A stretch of 64,000 nucleotides of DNA from positions 698,031 through 762,030 of the forward strand of contig NZ_RKQK01000001.1 in the NCBI RefSeq assembly GCF_003814915.1, in the 5' to 3' direction. Position 1 is the first letter of the stretch. Each line of letters begins with the position of its first letter. Shown here in pieces: positions 44,894-52,447 of the stretch. Made by a program: the position numbers and the translations under genes. Under the pieces are notes generated by a model. The model was given only the letters and a program-made list of their open reading frames with translations, did not search any database and was not told the DNA's origin. This DNA comes from Pacificibacter maritimus. Lineage in GTDB: Bacteria; Pseudomonadota; Alphaproteobacteria; Rhodobacterales; Rhodobacteraceae.

Positions 44894-44919
44894 ACAGGCG
44901 CCCTCTGAGAGACGCCTGT
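44894..44919 (-). terminator. Terminator downstream of purN
   Basis: ACAGGCG and CGCCTGT form a seven-pair stem with a 12-base loop; on the minus strand it is followed by TTTC. Moderate strength. Confidence 0.55.
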
Positions 44920-44923
44920 GTGC

Positions 44924-45511
44924 CTAAATATCAACCCGACTACGATCCCCTTTGGCAAAACGCAGTAAGGTTTCGGGATATATTTTATGTTCCAAAGGCA
45001 AGACCCGCGCAGCCAAATCATCTGCCGTATCATCAGGCAAAATATCAACACGGCCTTGGGCCAAAATCGGCCCACCATCCAACTCGGCGGTGACTTCATG
45101 CACTGAACATCCTGCCTGACGATCGCCTGCATCAATCGCGCGTTGATGGGTGTGCAAGCCTTTGTATTTTGGCAGCAAAGACGGGTGAATATTCAACATT
45201 TTGCCTGCATAATGCGTGATGAAATCTGGCGTTAAAATTCGCATAAACCCAGCAAGCGCAATGATATCAGGACTATAGGGGTCGAGTGCAGCGATTACGG
45301 CTGCATCAAATGCATCGCGGTCACCTTTATAGTCTTTGTGATCCACAACCACTGTCTCAATGCCCAAAGCGCGGGCTTTTTCCAGCCCGCCTGCATCAGG
45401 TCGATTGCTCAGCACGACACAGGGCCGCGCTGGGTGATCGCCCGTCATAGATTGCGCCAGCGTCACCATATTGGAGCCGCTGCCAGAAATCAGGATCGCG
45501 ACTTTTTTCAC
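44924..45511 (-). CDS. purN: Phosphoribosylglycinamide formyltransferase
   Basis: 195 residues. Transfers a formyl group from 10-formyl-THF to GAR in purine synthesis. [17 protein letters not shown] binds the phosphate; [44 protein letters not shown] carries the catalytic Asn and His, and the C-terminal [20 protein letters not shown] the Asp. The start codon is GTG, overlapping the purM stop as GTGA. Confidence 0.95.
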   Translation of the reverse strand: MKKVAILISGSGSNMVTLAQSMTGDHPARPCVVLSNRPDAGGLEKARALGIETVVVDHKDYKGDRDAFDAAVIAALDPYSPDIIALAGFMRILTPDFITHYAGKMLNIHPSLLPKYKGLHTHQRAIDAGDRQAGCSVHEVTAELDGGPILAQGRVDILPDDTADDLAARVLPLEHKIYPETLLRFAKGDRSRVDI

Positions 45512-46554
45512 TTGAGCGCCCCAGAGTAACGCACGCCCGCGCCCGCAGTGACAGTGCCGAGCGTGTAGACTGTTTCACCTTCGGCTTTGAGCAAAGCAAT
45601 GATGTCATCGGCGCGTGCAGCATCGACTGACAAGACCATGCCAACGCCAGCGTTGAAGGTTTTGAGCATTTCAGATTCGGCCAAATCGGCAACCTGAGCG
45701 ATCCAAGAAAACACAGGCGGCAAAGTCCATGAGGTCAGATCGATATCCGCGCCAAGACCTTCGGGCAGAACGCGTGGCAGGTTTTCGGTCAAACCGCCGC
45801 CTGTGATATGCGCGAGGGCATGAACCCCCCCCGCACGCACAGCTTTTAGGGTTTGTTTGACGTAAAGACGTGTGGGTTTTAAAAGCTCTTCGCCCAAAGT
45901 GCCCTCACCAAAGGGGGCTTTATCATCCCAGCCAAGACCAGAGACCTCAACGGTTTTACGCACCAAAGAATACCCATTGGAATGCACCCCATCAGACGCC
46001 AAGCCGATGAGAACATCGCCCTCTTTCACGCCAGCAGGCAGATCTTCGCCTCGTTCCATGGCGCCGACTGAAAAGCCAGCCAAGTCGAAATCTCCATCAT
46101 GGTACATGCCAGGCATTTCAGCAGTTTCACCACCGATCAGAGCACAGCCAGACAATTCACAGCCTTTGGCGATGCCTTCGATGATCGCTGTGGCTTGGTC
46201 CAATTCCAGTTTTCCTGTGGCAAAGTAGTCAAGGAAGAACAATGGTTCAGCCCCCTGACACACAAGGTCATTCACACACATGGCGACCAAATCGATACCG
46301 ATGGTCGACACATTGCCTGTATCAATCGCGATGCGCAGTTTGGTGCCAACACCATCGGTGGCCGCAACCAAGATAGGATCCGTGTAGCCTGCGCCTTTCA
46401 GGTCGAATAATGCGCCAAAACCGCCCAATCCTGCCATAACGCCCGAGCGCGATGTCTTTTTGGCAGCGGGTTTAATCCGCTCGACAAGCGCATTGCCCGC
46501 ATCAATATCCACACCGGCGTCCGCATATGTCAGACCGTTTTTTGCATCGCTCAT
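45508..46554 (-). CDS. purM: Phosphoribosylformylglycinamidine cyclo-ligase
   Basis: 348 residues. Closes the imidazole ring to AIR with ATP. Typical blocks: [22 protein letters not shown] at the start, [52 protein letters not shown] and the glycine-rich [18 protein letters not shown]. Precedes purN in a two-gene operon with translational coupling; a tRNA gene lies divergently 124 bases away. Confidence 0.96.
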   Translation of the reverse strand: MSDAKNGLTYADAGVDIDAGNALVERIKPAAKKTSRSGVMAGLGGFGALFDLKGAGYTDPILVAATDGVGTKLRIAIDTGNVSTIGIDLVAMCVNDLVCQGAEPLFFLDYFATGKLELDQATAIIEGIAKGCELSGCALIGGETAEMPGMYHDGDFDLAGFSVGAMERGEDLPAGVKEGDVLIGLASDGVHSNGYSLVRKTVEVSGLGWDDKAPFGEGTLGEELLKPTRLYVKQTLKAVRAGGVHALAHITGGGLTENLPRVLPEGLGADIDLTSWTLPPVFSWIAQVADLAESEMLKTFNAGVGMVLSVDAARADDIIALLKAEGETVYTLGTVTAGAGVRYSGALK

Positions 46555-46639
46555 GATTCAGAGTCCCCAAACTGGCTTCATTTGCACGCGCTTTAGCGCA
46601 CTCTTACGCTTAAGGAAAGCAAAAGCACAAATCATGCGC

Positions 46640-46668
46640 TTGACGCCTGCTGAAACACACCATATTCA
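46640..46668 (+). promoter_or_regulatory. Promoter of tRNA(CAT)
   Basis: TTGACG at 46640-46645, 17-base spacer, TATTCA at 46663-46668, ten bases before the tRNA. Shares TTGACGCCTGC with the tRNA-Gly promoter at 8116. Confidence 0.7.
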
Positions 46669-46678
46669 AGGGCTTGGC

Positions 46679-46755
46679 GGGCCCGTAGCTCAGTTGGTTA
46701 GAGCAGAGCGCTCATAACGCTTTTGTCGTAGGTTCAAGTCCTACCGGGCCTACCA
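46679..46755 (+). tRNA. tRNA with CAT anticodon (tRNA-Met, or tRNA-Ile2 if lysidine-modified)
   Basis: 77 bases with encoded CCA. Acceptor GGGCCCG/CGGGCCT closes with a G1-T72 wobble. D arm GCTC/GAGC, anticodon loop CTCATAA, T arm GTAGG-TTCAAGT-CCTAC. It is not the initiator, since 1-72 pairs and three G-C pairs do not flank the anticodon loop. Elongator Met and Ile2 both read CAT; the GGGCCC acceptor leans to the Ile2 type, but the sequence alone does not settle it. Confidence 0.9.
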
Positions 46756-46866
46756 AATTCCCTCTTTTCTCAAGACCTTACCGCCAAGGCTTTGGAATGA
46801 AATTGGGCGCACACCCTATGTCATTTTGATTGAGATTTGCCACAACACCGAAAAAATCGGTGAAAA

Positions 46867-48201
46867 TTATCGGGCGATGATCAGTTCGCATTTTAAACCA
46901 CCCAATGCCTCGCTGACGCCCAGACGCAAACTGCCGCCATGTTTGCGTGCAATATCGGTGGTGATGGCCAAGCCAAGCCCGACACCAGAGCCACGGTTTT
47001 GGTTGCGCGCCACATCCAATCGCTCGAAGGGTTGCAAGGCTTTTTCACGGTCTTCAGGGGCAATGCCCGGCCCATCATCTTCGACACAAAAGACCACAGA
47101 GCGTTCATAAACATGCACAGAAACACGCGCGGCCATTCCGTAACGCAAGGCGTTGGAAATAAGATTATCCAAGGCCCGCCCTAGGGCATCGGGGCGCGCA
47201 GATAGGCTGATCCGAGGTCCATCAAAGGCGCAAAACGTCACATCCCCCCCTGCCCGCAGGCCACGTTCCACAGCGGAGTGAGCGACATCAACAGGGTCAA
47301 CTTTTTGCAATTCATCCAAAGCATCTGCGCGGGTAAAGGCAAGGAATTCATCCAAAAGCCTTTCCATTTCTGACAGATCGTTTTGCAGGTCTTTAATGTC
47401 ATCTGCTAAAGCAGGGTCTGCATCCATCATCGACAGGCTGAGTTTCATTCGTGTCAAGGGCGTACGCAGATCATGCGAGACCCCCGACAAAATCAGTGTG
47501 CGCTGTTCGATATGGCGCTCAATTCTGGCCCGCATATTGACAAAAGCAGCGCCTGCTGCACGTACTTCTGAGGCGCCCGCAAGCTTATAGGGTTCATTGC
47601 GCCCCCGCCCAAAGGCCTCGGCTGCCCGTGCCAAGCGGCGGATTGGGCGCAATTGGTTGCGCAAAAAGATCGCTGCGATAAAGGCCATGAAAACCCCTGT
47701 CACCAGAGTCATCAAAATCAGCTGATGCGGATTGCTCGCAGAGGTGCGCGTGCGCGGCACTGTCACGGACAAACGCCCCGCATCAGTTTGCATCGAAAAG
47801 GATACAGCGCGCATATCTGTCAACAGATCGACGCCCTCTAGCCCCTCAAAAGCGTCCGACAGGATGCGCGTGATCAAAACACCCGAAAAGTCATACCATG
47901 CGCGGCGATTTTTCACCTGCGCTTGCCCTTGATCCAATGTCGATTGAAACCCCAGACGCACATCCAAGGCATCGATCACCATCGGCACCTGTGCTTGGGG
48001 CGCGTGATCGATGGCGTCGAGATACAAAGAGACTTCGGCGCGTACTCCGCGCATCAACTGGTCGGTAACATCGCTAAAATACCGTTGCGAAAACGCGGTC
48101 AAAACGACCACCTGCAGCACAACAATCGGCACGAGCAAGATCAAAATCGCCCGCCCGTACAATCCGCGCGGCATATATGTTTTGAGCCATTTGAAAAACA
48201 T
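46867..48201 (-). CDS. Membrane sensor histidine kinase, EnvZ-like
   Basis: 444 residues from the ATG at 48201. Two membrane helices (about 17-37 and 161-181) flank a 120-residue periplasmic domain. HAMP region to residue 230, phospho-acceptor His243 in LSGVSHDLRTPLTRMK, then N box DNLISNALRYG, G1 EDDGPGIAPED and G2 GSGVGLGLAI. The next gene upstream is divergent and the downstream neighbour is a tRNA, so no response regulator is adjacent. The start is uncertain because no ribosome site is visible. Confidence 0.9.
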   Translation of the reverse strand: MFFKWLKTYMPRGLYGRAILILLVPIVVLQVVVLTAFSQRYFSDVTDQLMRGVRAEVSLYLDAIDHAPQAQVPMVIDALDVRLGFQSTLDQGQAQVKNRRAWYDFSGVLITRILSDAFEGLEGVDLLTDMRAVSFSMQTDAGRLSVTVPRTRTSASNPHQLILMTLVTGVFMAFIAAIFLRNQLRPIRRLARAAEAFGRGRNEPYKLAGASEVRAAGAAFVNMRARIERHIEQRTLILSGVSHDLRTPLTRMKLSLSMMDADPALADDIKDLQNDLSEMERLLDEFLAFTRADALDELQKVDPVDVAHSAVERGLRAGGDVTFCAFDGPRISLSARPDALGRALDNLISNALRYGMAARVSVHVYERSVVFCVEDDGPGIAPEDREKALQPFERLDVARNQNRGSGVGLGLAITTDIARKHGGSLRLGVSEALGGLKCELIIAR

Positions 48202-48246
48202 AGGTATTGGTAACGAGCCGCAGGAGGCTTGCAAAGAGGGAATAAA

Positions 48247-49161
48247 ATGGATCGCCCAAATACAGTGACAACCTTGGCAACAGGATTGATCCGCATTATC
48301 GCACCGAACCCTTCAAAGATGACCTACTGGGGCACCAATACCTATATTTTAGGGAATGGCGCAGAGCGCGTTCTGGTTGATCCTGGCCCCGACGATTTGG
48401 ATCATCTGCGCAGATGCCTTGAAGCGCTGCCCCAACATGCGCGTATCTCGCATATTCTAGTGACACATGCGCATAAAGATCACAGCGCGGGCGCGCAGCG
48501 CCTGTCCGATCTGTGCTCAGCTCCCACCTATGCCTTTGGCGATTCCTTGGCTGGGCGCATGCAGATCATGATCGATCTGGCAGCATCAGGTCTGGTGGCT
48601 GGTGGTGAAGGGGTGGATCTTGATTTCACACCCGATCACCTGCTGCACGACTCCGAAGTTTTGCAAACTCCAGCGGGGCCGATCACAGCCCTGCACACGC
48701 CAGGCCATATGGGAAACCATCTGTGTTTCGCTTGGAACGGTCACATTTTAACAGGGGATTTAATCATGGGATGGTCCAGTTCTCTGATTTCACCACCTGA
48801 TGGGGATGCAGCTGCATTTCGCGAAAGCTGTAAAAAACTGTTGAAAAGATCCGATCTTTCGCTGCTTCCCGCCCATGGTGCCCCTGTCCCTGATGGAGCC
48901 AGCCGCATCACCGCCCTGCTGAAACACCGCGCGCATCGCGAGAACCAAATCATCGAAGCGCTTGCAAACGGCCCCCTAGATCTGCCGCAGCTTACTGAAC
49001 GCGTTTATGGCGCAGTTGATTCTTTTACTTTTCAAGCAGCACAGCGTAATACCTTTGCCCACCTCATTGATTTAGCACAACAATCAAGGGTGACGGCCCA
49101 TCCCCATCTGCACGAAACCGCTGAATTCAGGGCTGTTTTAAAGAAAGTGAAAGAAAATTAG
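48247..49161 (+). CDS. Metallo-beta-lactamase fold hydrolase, LACTB2-like
   Basis: 304 residues from the ATG at 48247 (GAGGGAA upstream). Intact metal motif VTHAHKDHSAGA (HxHxDH), later HTPGHMGNH, LTGDLIMGWSS and LPAHGAPV. A C-terminal winged-helix segment (ALANGPLDLPQLTERVYGAVD) matches LACTB2/glyoxalase-II-related proteins, some of which are RNA endonucleases. Cytoplasmic; the substrate is unknown. Divergent from the histidine kinase. Confidence 0.87.
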   Translation: MDRPNTVTTLATGLIRIIAPNPSKMTYWGTNTYILGNGAERVLVDPGPDDLDHLRRCLEALPQHARISHILVTHAHKDHSAGAQRLSDLCSAPTYAFGDSLAGRMQIMIDLAASGLVAGGEGVDLDFTPDHLLHDSEVLQTPAGPITALHTPGHMGNHLCFAWNGHILTGDLIMGWSSSLISPPDGDAAAFRESCKKLLKRSDLSLLPAHGAPVPDGASRITALLKHRAHRENQIIEALANGPLDLPQLTERVYGAVDSFTFQAAQRNTFAHLIDLAQQSRVTAHPHLHETAEFRAVLKKVKEN

Positions 49162-49181
49162 AATTTTGTCGTAAATTCCTC

Positions 49182-49210
49182 TTGCGGCCCCCAAACCCCA
49201 TAGCTATACA
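49182..49210 (+). promoter_or_regulatory. Promoter of tRNA-Asn
   Basis: TTGCGG at 49182-49187, 17-base spacer, TATACA at 49205-49210, ten bases before the tRNA. Confidence 0.65.
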
Positions 49211-49220
49211 GCCCTCACAT

Positions 49221-49295
49221 TCCGGCGTAGCTCAGCGGTAGAGCAGTTGACTGTTAATCAATTTGTCGTAGGTTCGATCCCTACCGCCGGAGCCA
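49221..49295 (+). tRNA. tRNA-Asn (anticodon GTT)
   Basis: 75 bases with encoded CCA. Acceptor TCCGGCG/CGCCGGA, D arm GCTC/GAGC, anticodon stem GTTGA/TCAAT with a terminal G-T, loop CTGTTAA, T arm GTAGG/CCTAC. Marks the boundary between core genes and the accessory stretch to its right; I could not find a second copy of its 3' end further along. Confidence 0.94.
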
Positions 49296-49303
49296 AAGTT
49301 TTC

Positions 49304-49335
49304 AAAGGGTTAGCTGATATCAGCTAGCCCTTTTT
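49304..49335 (+). terminator. Terminator of tRNA-Asn
   Basis: AAAGGGTTAGCTGAT and ATCAGCTAGCCCTTT form an almost perfect inverted repeat (one G-T pair), ending in five T residues. Confidence 0.9.
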
Positions 49336-49574
49336 GGTTTTTGGATATCCTCTGGGGGAACACAAACCTCACAATATCGACAAGCCCTTATTTGCGTATT
49401 TTCTGCGAAGACGACGAAGGGAACGATTATACTGTAATCGTATGGCAGCACTTTGTTTCTCAAGGCTACCATACAGGCGTCACGTCGCCGAAGCCGTCGA
49501 GAAAAACATTTGAGCTTTTTGATGCAAGCGAGGGAAAGGAACGAAACCCCGCCTGCATGTTTAATTTACGATAT
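49336..49574. other. Non-coding stretch between tRNA-Asn and the LysR block
   Basis: About 240 bases in which the only open frames look random in composition. No att-like repeat of the tRNA, integrase remnant or insertion sequence end is recognisable. Confidence 0.4.
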
Positions 49575-49712
49575 TCAGTTTTCTGGCGCAAAATTGACCA
49601 GTTGCGCGGCCTTGTCCAAGTCAACGCCGCTTTCTTTCGCCAGTGCCATAGCCCAAACAATCTGAGCCATCGCCCTTGCACGCCCACCAGCATCAAACCG
49701 CGACGGGTCCAC
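49575..49712 (-). CDS. Possible 45-residue protein or gene remnant behind the LysR gene
   Basis: A GTG at 49712 follows the LysR stop without any gap (TGAGTG). The frame starts MDPSRFDAGGRARAMAQIVW and ends in LVNFAPEN. GGGGCAGAGG upstream could serve as ribosome site. Composition is protein-like (amphipathic helix, GC-rich third positions like its neighbours), but I recognise no family. It may be the surviving tail of a longer gene truncated when the block was inserted. Confidence 0.35.
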   Translation of the reverse strand: MDPSRFDAGGRARAMAQIVWAMALAKESGVDLDKAAQLVNFAPEN

Positions 49713-50621
49713 TCAACCTCTGCCCCTTATCTTTTCCGCTTGCCGCAGCATTTCTGTAAAGACCGATACTTTTGCGGCGCGGAATTTTGCCGCAGGAAGC
49801 ACCGCGTAAATCCCCCCCTCGGGAAGTTGCCACGCGGGCAATACCTGCATCAGCGCGCCCGAGGTCAGACGATCACGCACCAGATAGTCAGGCAGAATAG
49901 CCAAACCTGCGCCTTGCTCAACGGCGGACATGATCGCGGGGGCGCTGTCGATTGAAAGCTCGCTTTGCATGGCAACGGGGACGGTTTCGCCAGCGGCGTT
50001 TTCGAACAGCCAGTGCAGCGGGTCGGACAGCGCCGTATTAGCGACGAAAGGCGCCGTGGCGAGATCGCTGGGGTGTTGAATGTGATCGAACCGACCCGAC
50101 ATGTCGCCCGCGCCGACGAGACACTGCCGGAACCCACCCAGTTTGCGCGCCGAGAGGCCAGAATCGCGCAGCCACCCGACCCGAATGGTCAAATCAAGCC
50201 CGCCCGCCATGAGATCCCTGTGATCATCGCCGAGATATAGCTCGACCTGACATTCGGGGTATTGGTGTCGGAACGCCGCAACAAGCGGTGCCACGATCGC
50301 CGTACCGTAATCATTCGGGGCGGTCATGCGCAATGTGCCCATCGGCTGCTCTGAGAGTTGCGACAATTCGCTGAAGGCTTCTTCCGCCTCGTTCAGGATC
50401 GACGCGCAGCGTGTGTAAAACAGTTTGCCTGCCTCGGTGGCGCTGACCTTGCGCGTGTTGCGCACGAGCAGAGCTGTTTGCAGTTCCTGCTCCAACTGCG
50501 TCACTTGGCTGCTGACCACGGCCTTTGTCACGCCAAGGCGGTCTGCGGCATTGGTGAAGGAGCCGGTTTCGACAACGGCCGCGAAATAGGCCAGACGGTT
50601 CAGGTTGTGTGATTTAGCCAT
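49713..50621 (-). CDS. LysR-family transcriptional regulator
   Basis: 302 residues from the ATG at 50621. N-terminal winged helix: LNRLAYFAAVVETGSFTNAADRLGVTKAVVSSQVTQLEQEL, then the usual linker and a periplasmic-binding-protein-like effector domain (MRMTAPNDYGTAIVAPLVAAF-type segment, DLTIRVGWLRDSGL, VEQGAGLAILPDYLV). Divergent from the dsbA-like gene across 95 bases containing a T-N11-A type inverted repeat, so it probably controls that gene and the metallo-hydrolase behind it. Codons end in G or C more often than in the core genes. Confidence 0.9.
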   Translation of the reverse strand: MAKSHNLNRLAYFAAVVETGSFTNAADRLGVTKAVVSSQVTQLEQELQTALLVRNTRKVSATEAGKLFYTRCASILNEAEEAFSELSQLSEQPMGTLRMTAPNDYGTAIVAPLVAAFRHQYPECQVELYLGDDHRDLMAGGLDLTIRVGWLRDSGLSARKLGGFRQCLVGAGDMSGRFDHIQHPSDLATAPFVANTALSDPLHWLFENAAGETVPVAMQSELSIDSAPAIMSAVEQGAGLAILPDYLVRDRLTSGALMQVLPAWQLPEGGIYAVLPAAKFRAAKVSVFTEMLRQAEKIRGRG

Positions 50622-50630
50622 GATCAGATT

Positions 50631-50647
50631 GTATACCCTTGGCATAC
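50631..50647. promoter_or_regulatory. LysR-type operator in the divergent spacer
   Basis: GTATACCCTTGGCATAC is an inverted GTAT-N9-ATAC repeat of the T-N11-A form bound by LysR regulators. It lies between the LysR and dsbA-like starts. Confidence 0.55.
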
Positions 50648-50716
50648 ACTGTGTCAAAATTGTTTATCTTATCATTGGCAATTGATGCCCCTATATAGGG
50701 CCCAAGGAGACAGACC

Positions 50717-51358
50717 ATGACACAGAAAACGACACTGCATTACCTTTTTGATCCGCTGTGCGGCTGGTGCTACGGCGCTTCGGCGACCATTGGCACACTT
50801 GCGGCCGATGCCGAGATCGACCTTCAGCCACATGCGACAGGACTGTTCGCCGGCAGCGGCGCGCGTCCGATGAAAAGCTTCGCAGCGCAAGCTTGGGCAA
50901 ACGATCAGCGCATCGCCGCATTAAGCGGTCGACCGTTCACCGAAGCCTATCGCCGCGATGTTCTGGGGGCTGACGATGCGTCTTTGGACTCCACGGTTGC
51001 GACTCTTGCAGTAACGGCGGTGGCTGACAGCAGCCCTGATCGCGTGATCGAGGCGCTCTCTGCCATTCAATCGGCACGCTATGTGGATGGCAAGGATGTG
51101 ACCTCCTCTGAGGTCGTCGCAGGCTTGCTGGCCGACCTTGAGCTTGCCGATGCCGCCAAGCGTGTTTTGACACCTGACACCAGCCTCGTTGAACTGGTCC
51201 AAACCCGTATGGCAGAGGCCCGCAAGTTGATGATGGCGTTTAACCTGCAAGGCGTTCCCGCCCTCATTGCCGAGGTCGATGGCACCCGCCGCGGGCTGGA
51301 CTCAAGCACCCTATATTCTGGTCCCGATGCGGTACGCGCCGCACTCGGACTGGCCTGA
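50717..51358 (+). CDS. DsbA-family thioredoxin-fold protein (FrnE-like)
   Basis: 213 residues with no signal peptide, so cytoplasmic. The redox motif is Cys15-Gly-Trp-Cys18 in FDPLCGWCYG, followed by a helical insert; the cis-proline segment is NLQGVPALIAEV near residue 180. This layout fits the FrnE/DsbA-like oxidoreductases tied to stress or thiol isomerase functions. AAGGAGA lies ahead of the ATG. The gene is followed 26 bases later by a metallo-hydrolase-fold gene; both are opposite the LysR regulator. Confidence 0.85.
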   Translation: MTQKTTLHYLFDPLCGWCYGASATIGTLAADAEIDLQPHATGLFAGSGARPMKSFAAQAWANDQRIAALSGRPFTEAYRRDVLGADDASLDSTVATLAVTAVADSSPDRVIEALSAIQSARYVDGKDVTSSEVVAGLLADLELADAAKRVLTPDTSLVELVQTRMAEARKLMMAFNLQGVPALIAEVDGTRRGLDSSTLYSGPDAVRAALGLA

Positions 51359-51384
51359 ACCCACTTTACCGAAAGGACAAGACA

Positions 51385-52278
51385 ATGAATCGTAGAGACA
51401 TTCTAAAACTTTCCACCGCAGCCGCAGCTGCTGCCCTGATCGCGCCCAAACTCTCATTTGCGGATGAAAACGGCCTCACTTGGACGCATTTCCCTGCTGG
51501 CGAAAACGGCTTTTACCGTGCGCCCGTTTTGATTGAAGGCGCAAACGAGGCCGTGCTGATCGACGGCGGCTTCACCCTGCCCGATGGTCGCGCCTTGGCC
51601 GAAGAAATCAAGGCGACAGGCAAAACGCTGACAACCATCTACATCAGCCAAAGCGATCCTGATTTCTATTTCAGCCTGCGCCCGATCGTCGAAGCCTTCC
51701 CCGAGGCCCGCGTCATCGCAGCCAGCGAGACAATCGCGGCCATCAACGCCAATGTGGCCAAAAAGGTCGAAACATGGGGGCCGCAACTTGGCGAAAACGG
51801 CCCTGCGACTGTGGCAGAGGTAATCATTCCCGAGGCCGACGACAGCACGACTTTGACAGTGGATGGCCACGACATCGAGATCGTTCCTGCTGATGGGCTG
51901 GCGAACCGTCGCTATCTTTGGGTCGAAGACCTACAGGCTGTGTTCGGTGGGGTTATGGTCTTTTCCGGCACCCATGTCTGGACTGCCGACACCCCCACCA
52001 AAGAACAGCGCGCTGCATGGATCGCCAACCTTGATGCTATCATCGCTCGCAATCCGAAGGTTGTCGTGCCTGGCCACATGACGCTGGACGCGCCGATGGG
52101 CCTTGCTGCGGTGGAATTCACCAAAGAGTATCTTCTGGCCATCGACGAAGAGCTGGCCACCGCCGAAACTGCGGCAGATCTGCACGCGGCGATGACAGCC
52201 CGTTACCCCGATTTGGGGATGAGCGTCGCATTGGATGTCGGCGCCAAGGTTCTCACCGGCGAGATGGAATGGGGCTGA
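51385..52278 (+). CDS. Exported metallo-beta-lactamase-fold protein with altered metal site
   Basis: 297 residues. The N-terminus MNRRDILKLSTAAAAAALIAP is a Tat-type signal (twin Arg at 3-4), cleaved near SFA-DE. The fold is that of MBL hydrolases, with LIEGANEAVLIDGG at 49-62, but the HxHxDH site reads Gln89-Ser-Asp91-Pro-Asp93-Phe94; only the Asp is kept. The last ligand His survives in VVPGHMTLDAP. Either a pseudoenzyme or a family with a different metal set. AAAGGACA precedes the ATG. Ends in a strong terminator. Confidence 0.8.
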   Translation: MNRRDILKLSTAAAAAALIAPKLSFADENGLTWTHFPAGENGFYRAPVLIEGANEAVLIDGGFTLPDGRALAEEIKATGKTLTTIYISQSDPDFYFSLRPIVEAFPEARVIAASETIAAINANVAKKVETWGPQLGENGPATVAEVIIPEADDSTTLTVDGHDIEIVPADGLANRRYLWVEDLQAVFGGVMVFSGTHVWTADTPTKEQRAAWIANLDAIIARNPKVVVPGHMTLDAPMGLAAVEFTKEYLLAIDEELATAETAADLHAAMTARYPDLGMSVALDVGAKVLTGEMEWG

Positions 52279-52327
52279 TCCGCGCCTGATCCCTTTCGCG
52301 GCACTTGCCGCAGATAAACACCGTTAA

Positions 52328-52361
52328 ACGAGAGCGGCCAAGCTATCTTGGCCGCTCTCGT
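52328..52361 (+). terminator. Strong terminator after the LysR/DsbA/MBL block
   Basis: ACGAGAGCGGCCAAG (52328-52342) and its exact complement (52347-52361) form a 15-bp perfect stem with a four-base loop; GTCGTTTT follows. Confidence 0.88.
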
Positions 52362-52447
52362 GTCGTTTTCGGCACGCCCCCTTGAGATCGCAAAAGACGG
52401 CAGAGCCTGCGAAGGATGTGTCGAAACACCCACAGCAGGCCTTCGGG

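Noticed and set aside
49341-49955. Open frame of about 200 codons on the plus strand beginning at tRNA-Asn
   Set aside because: Its second half is antisense to the LysR gene and the first half has no protein-like pattern or ribosome site.
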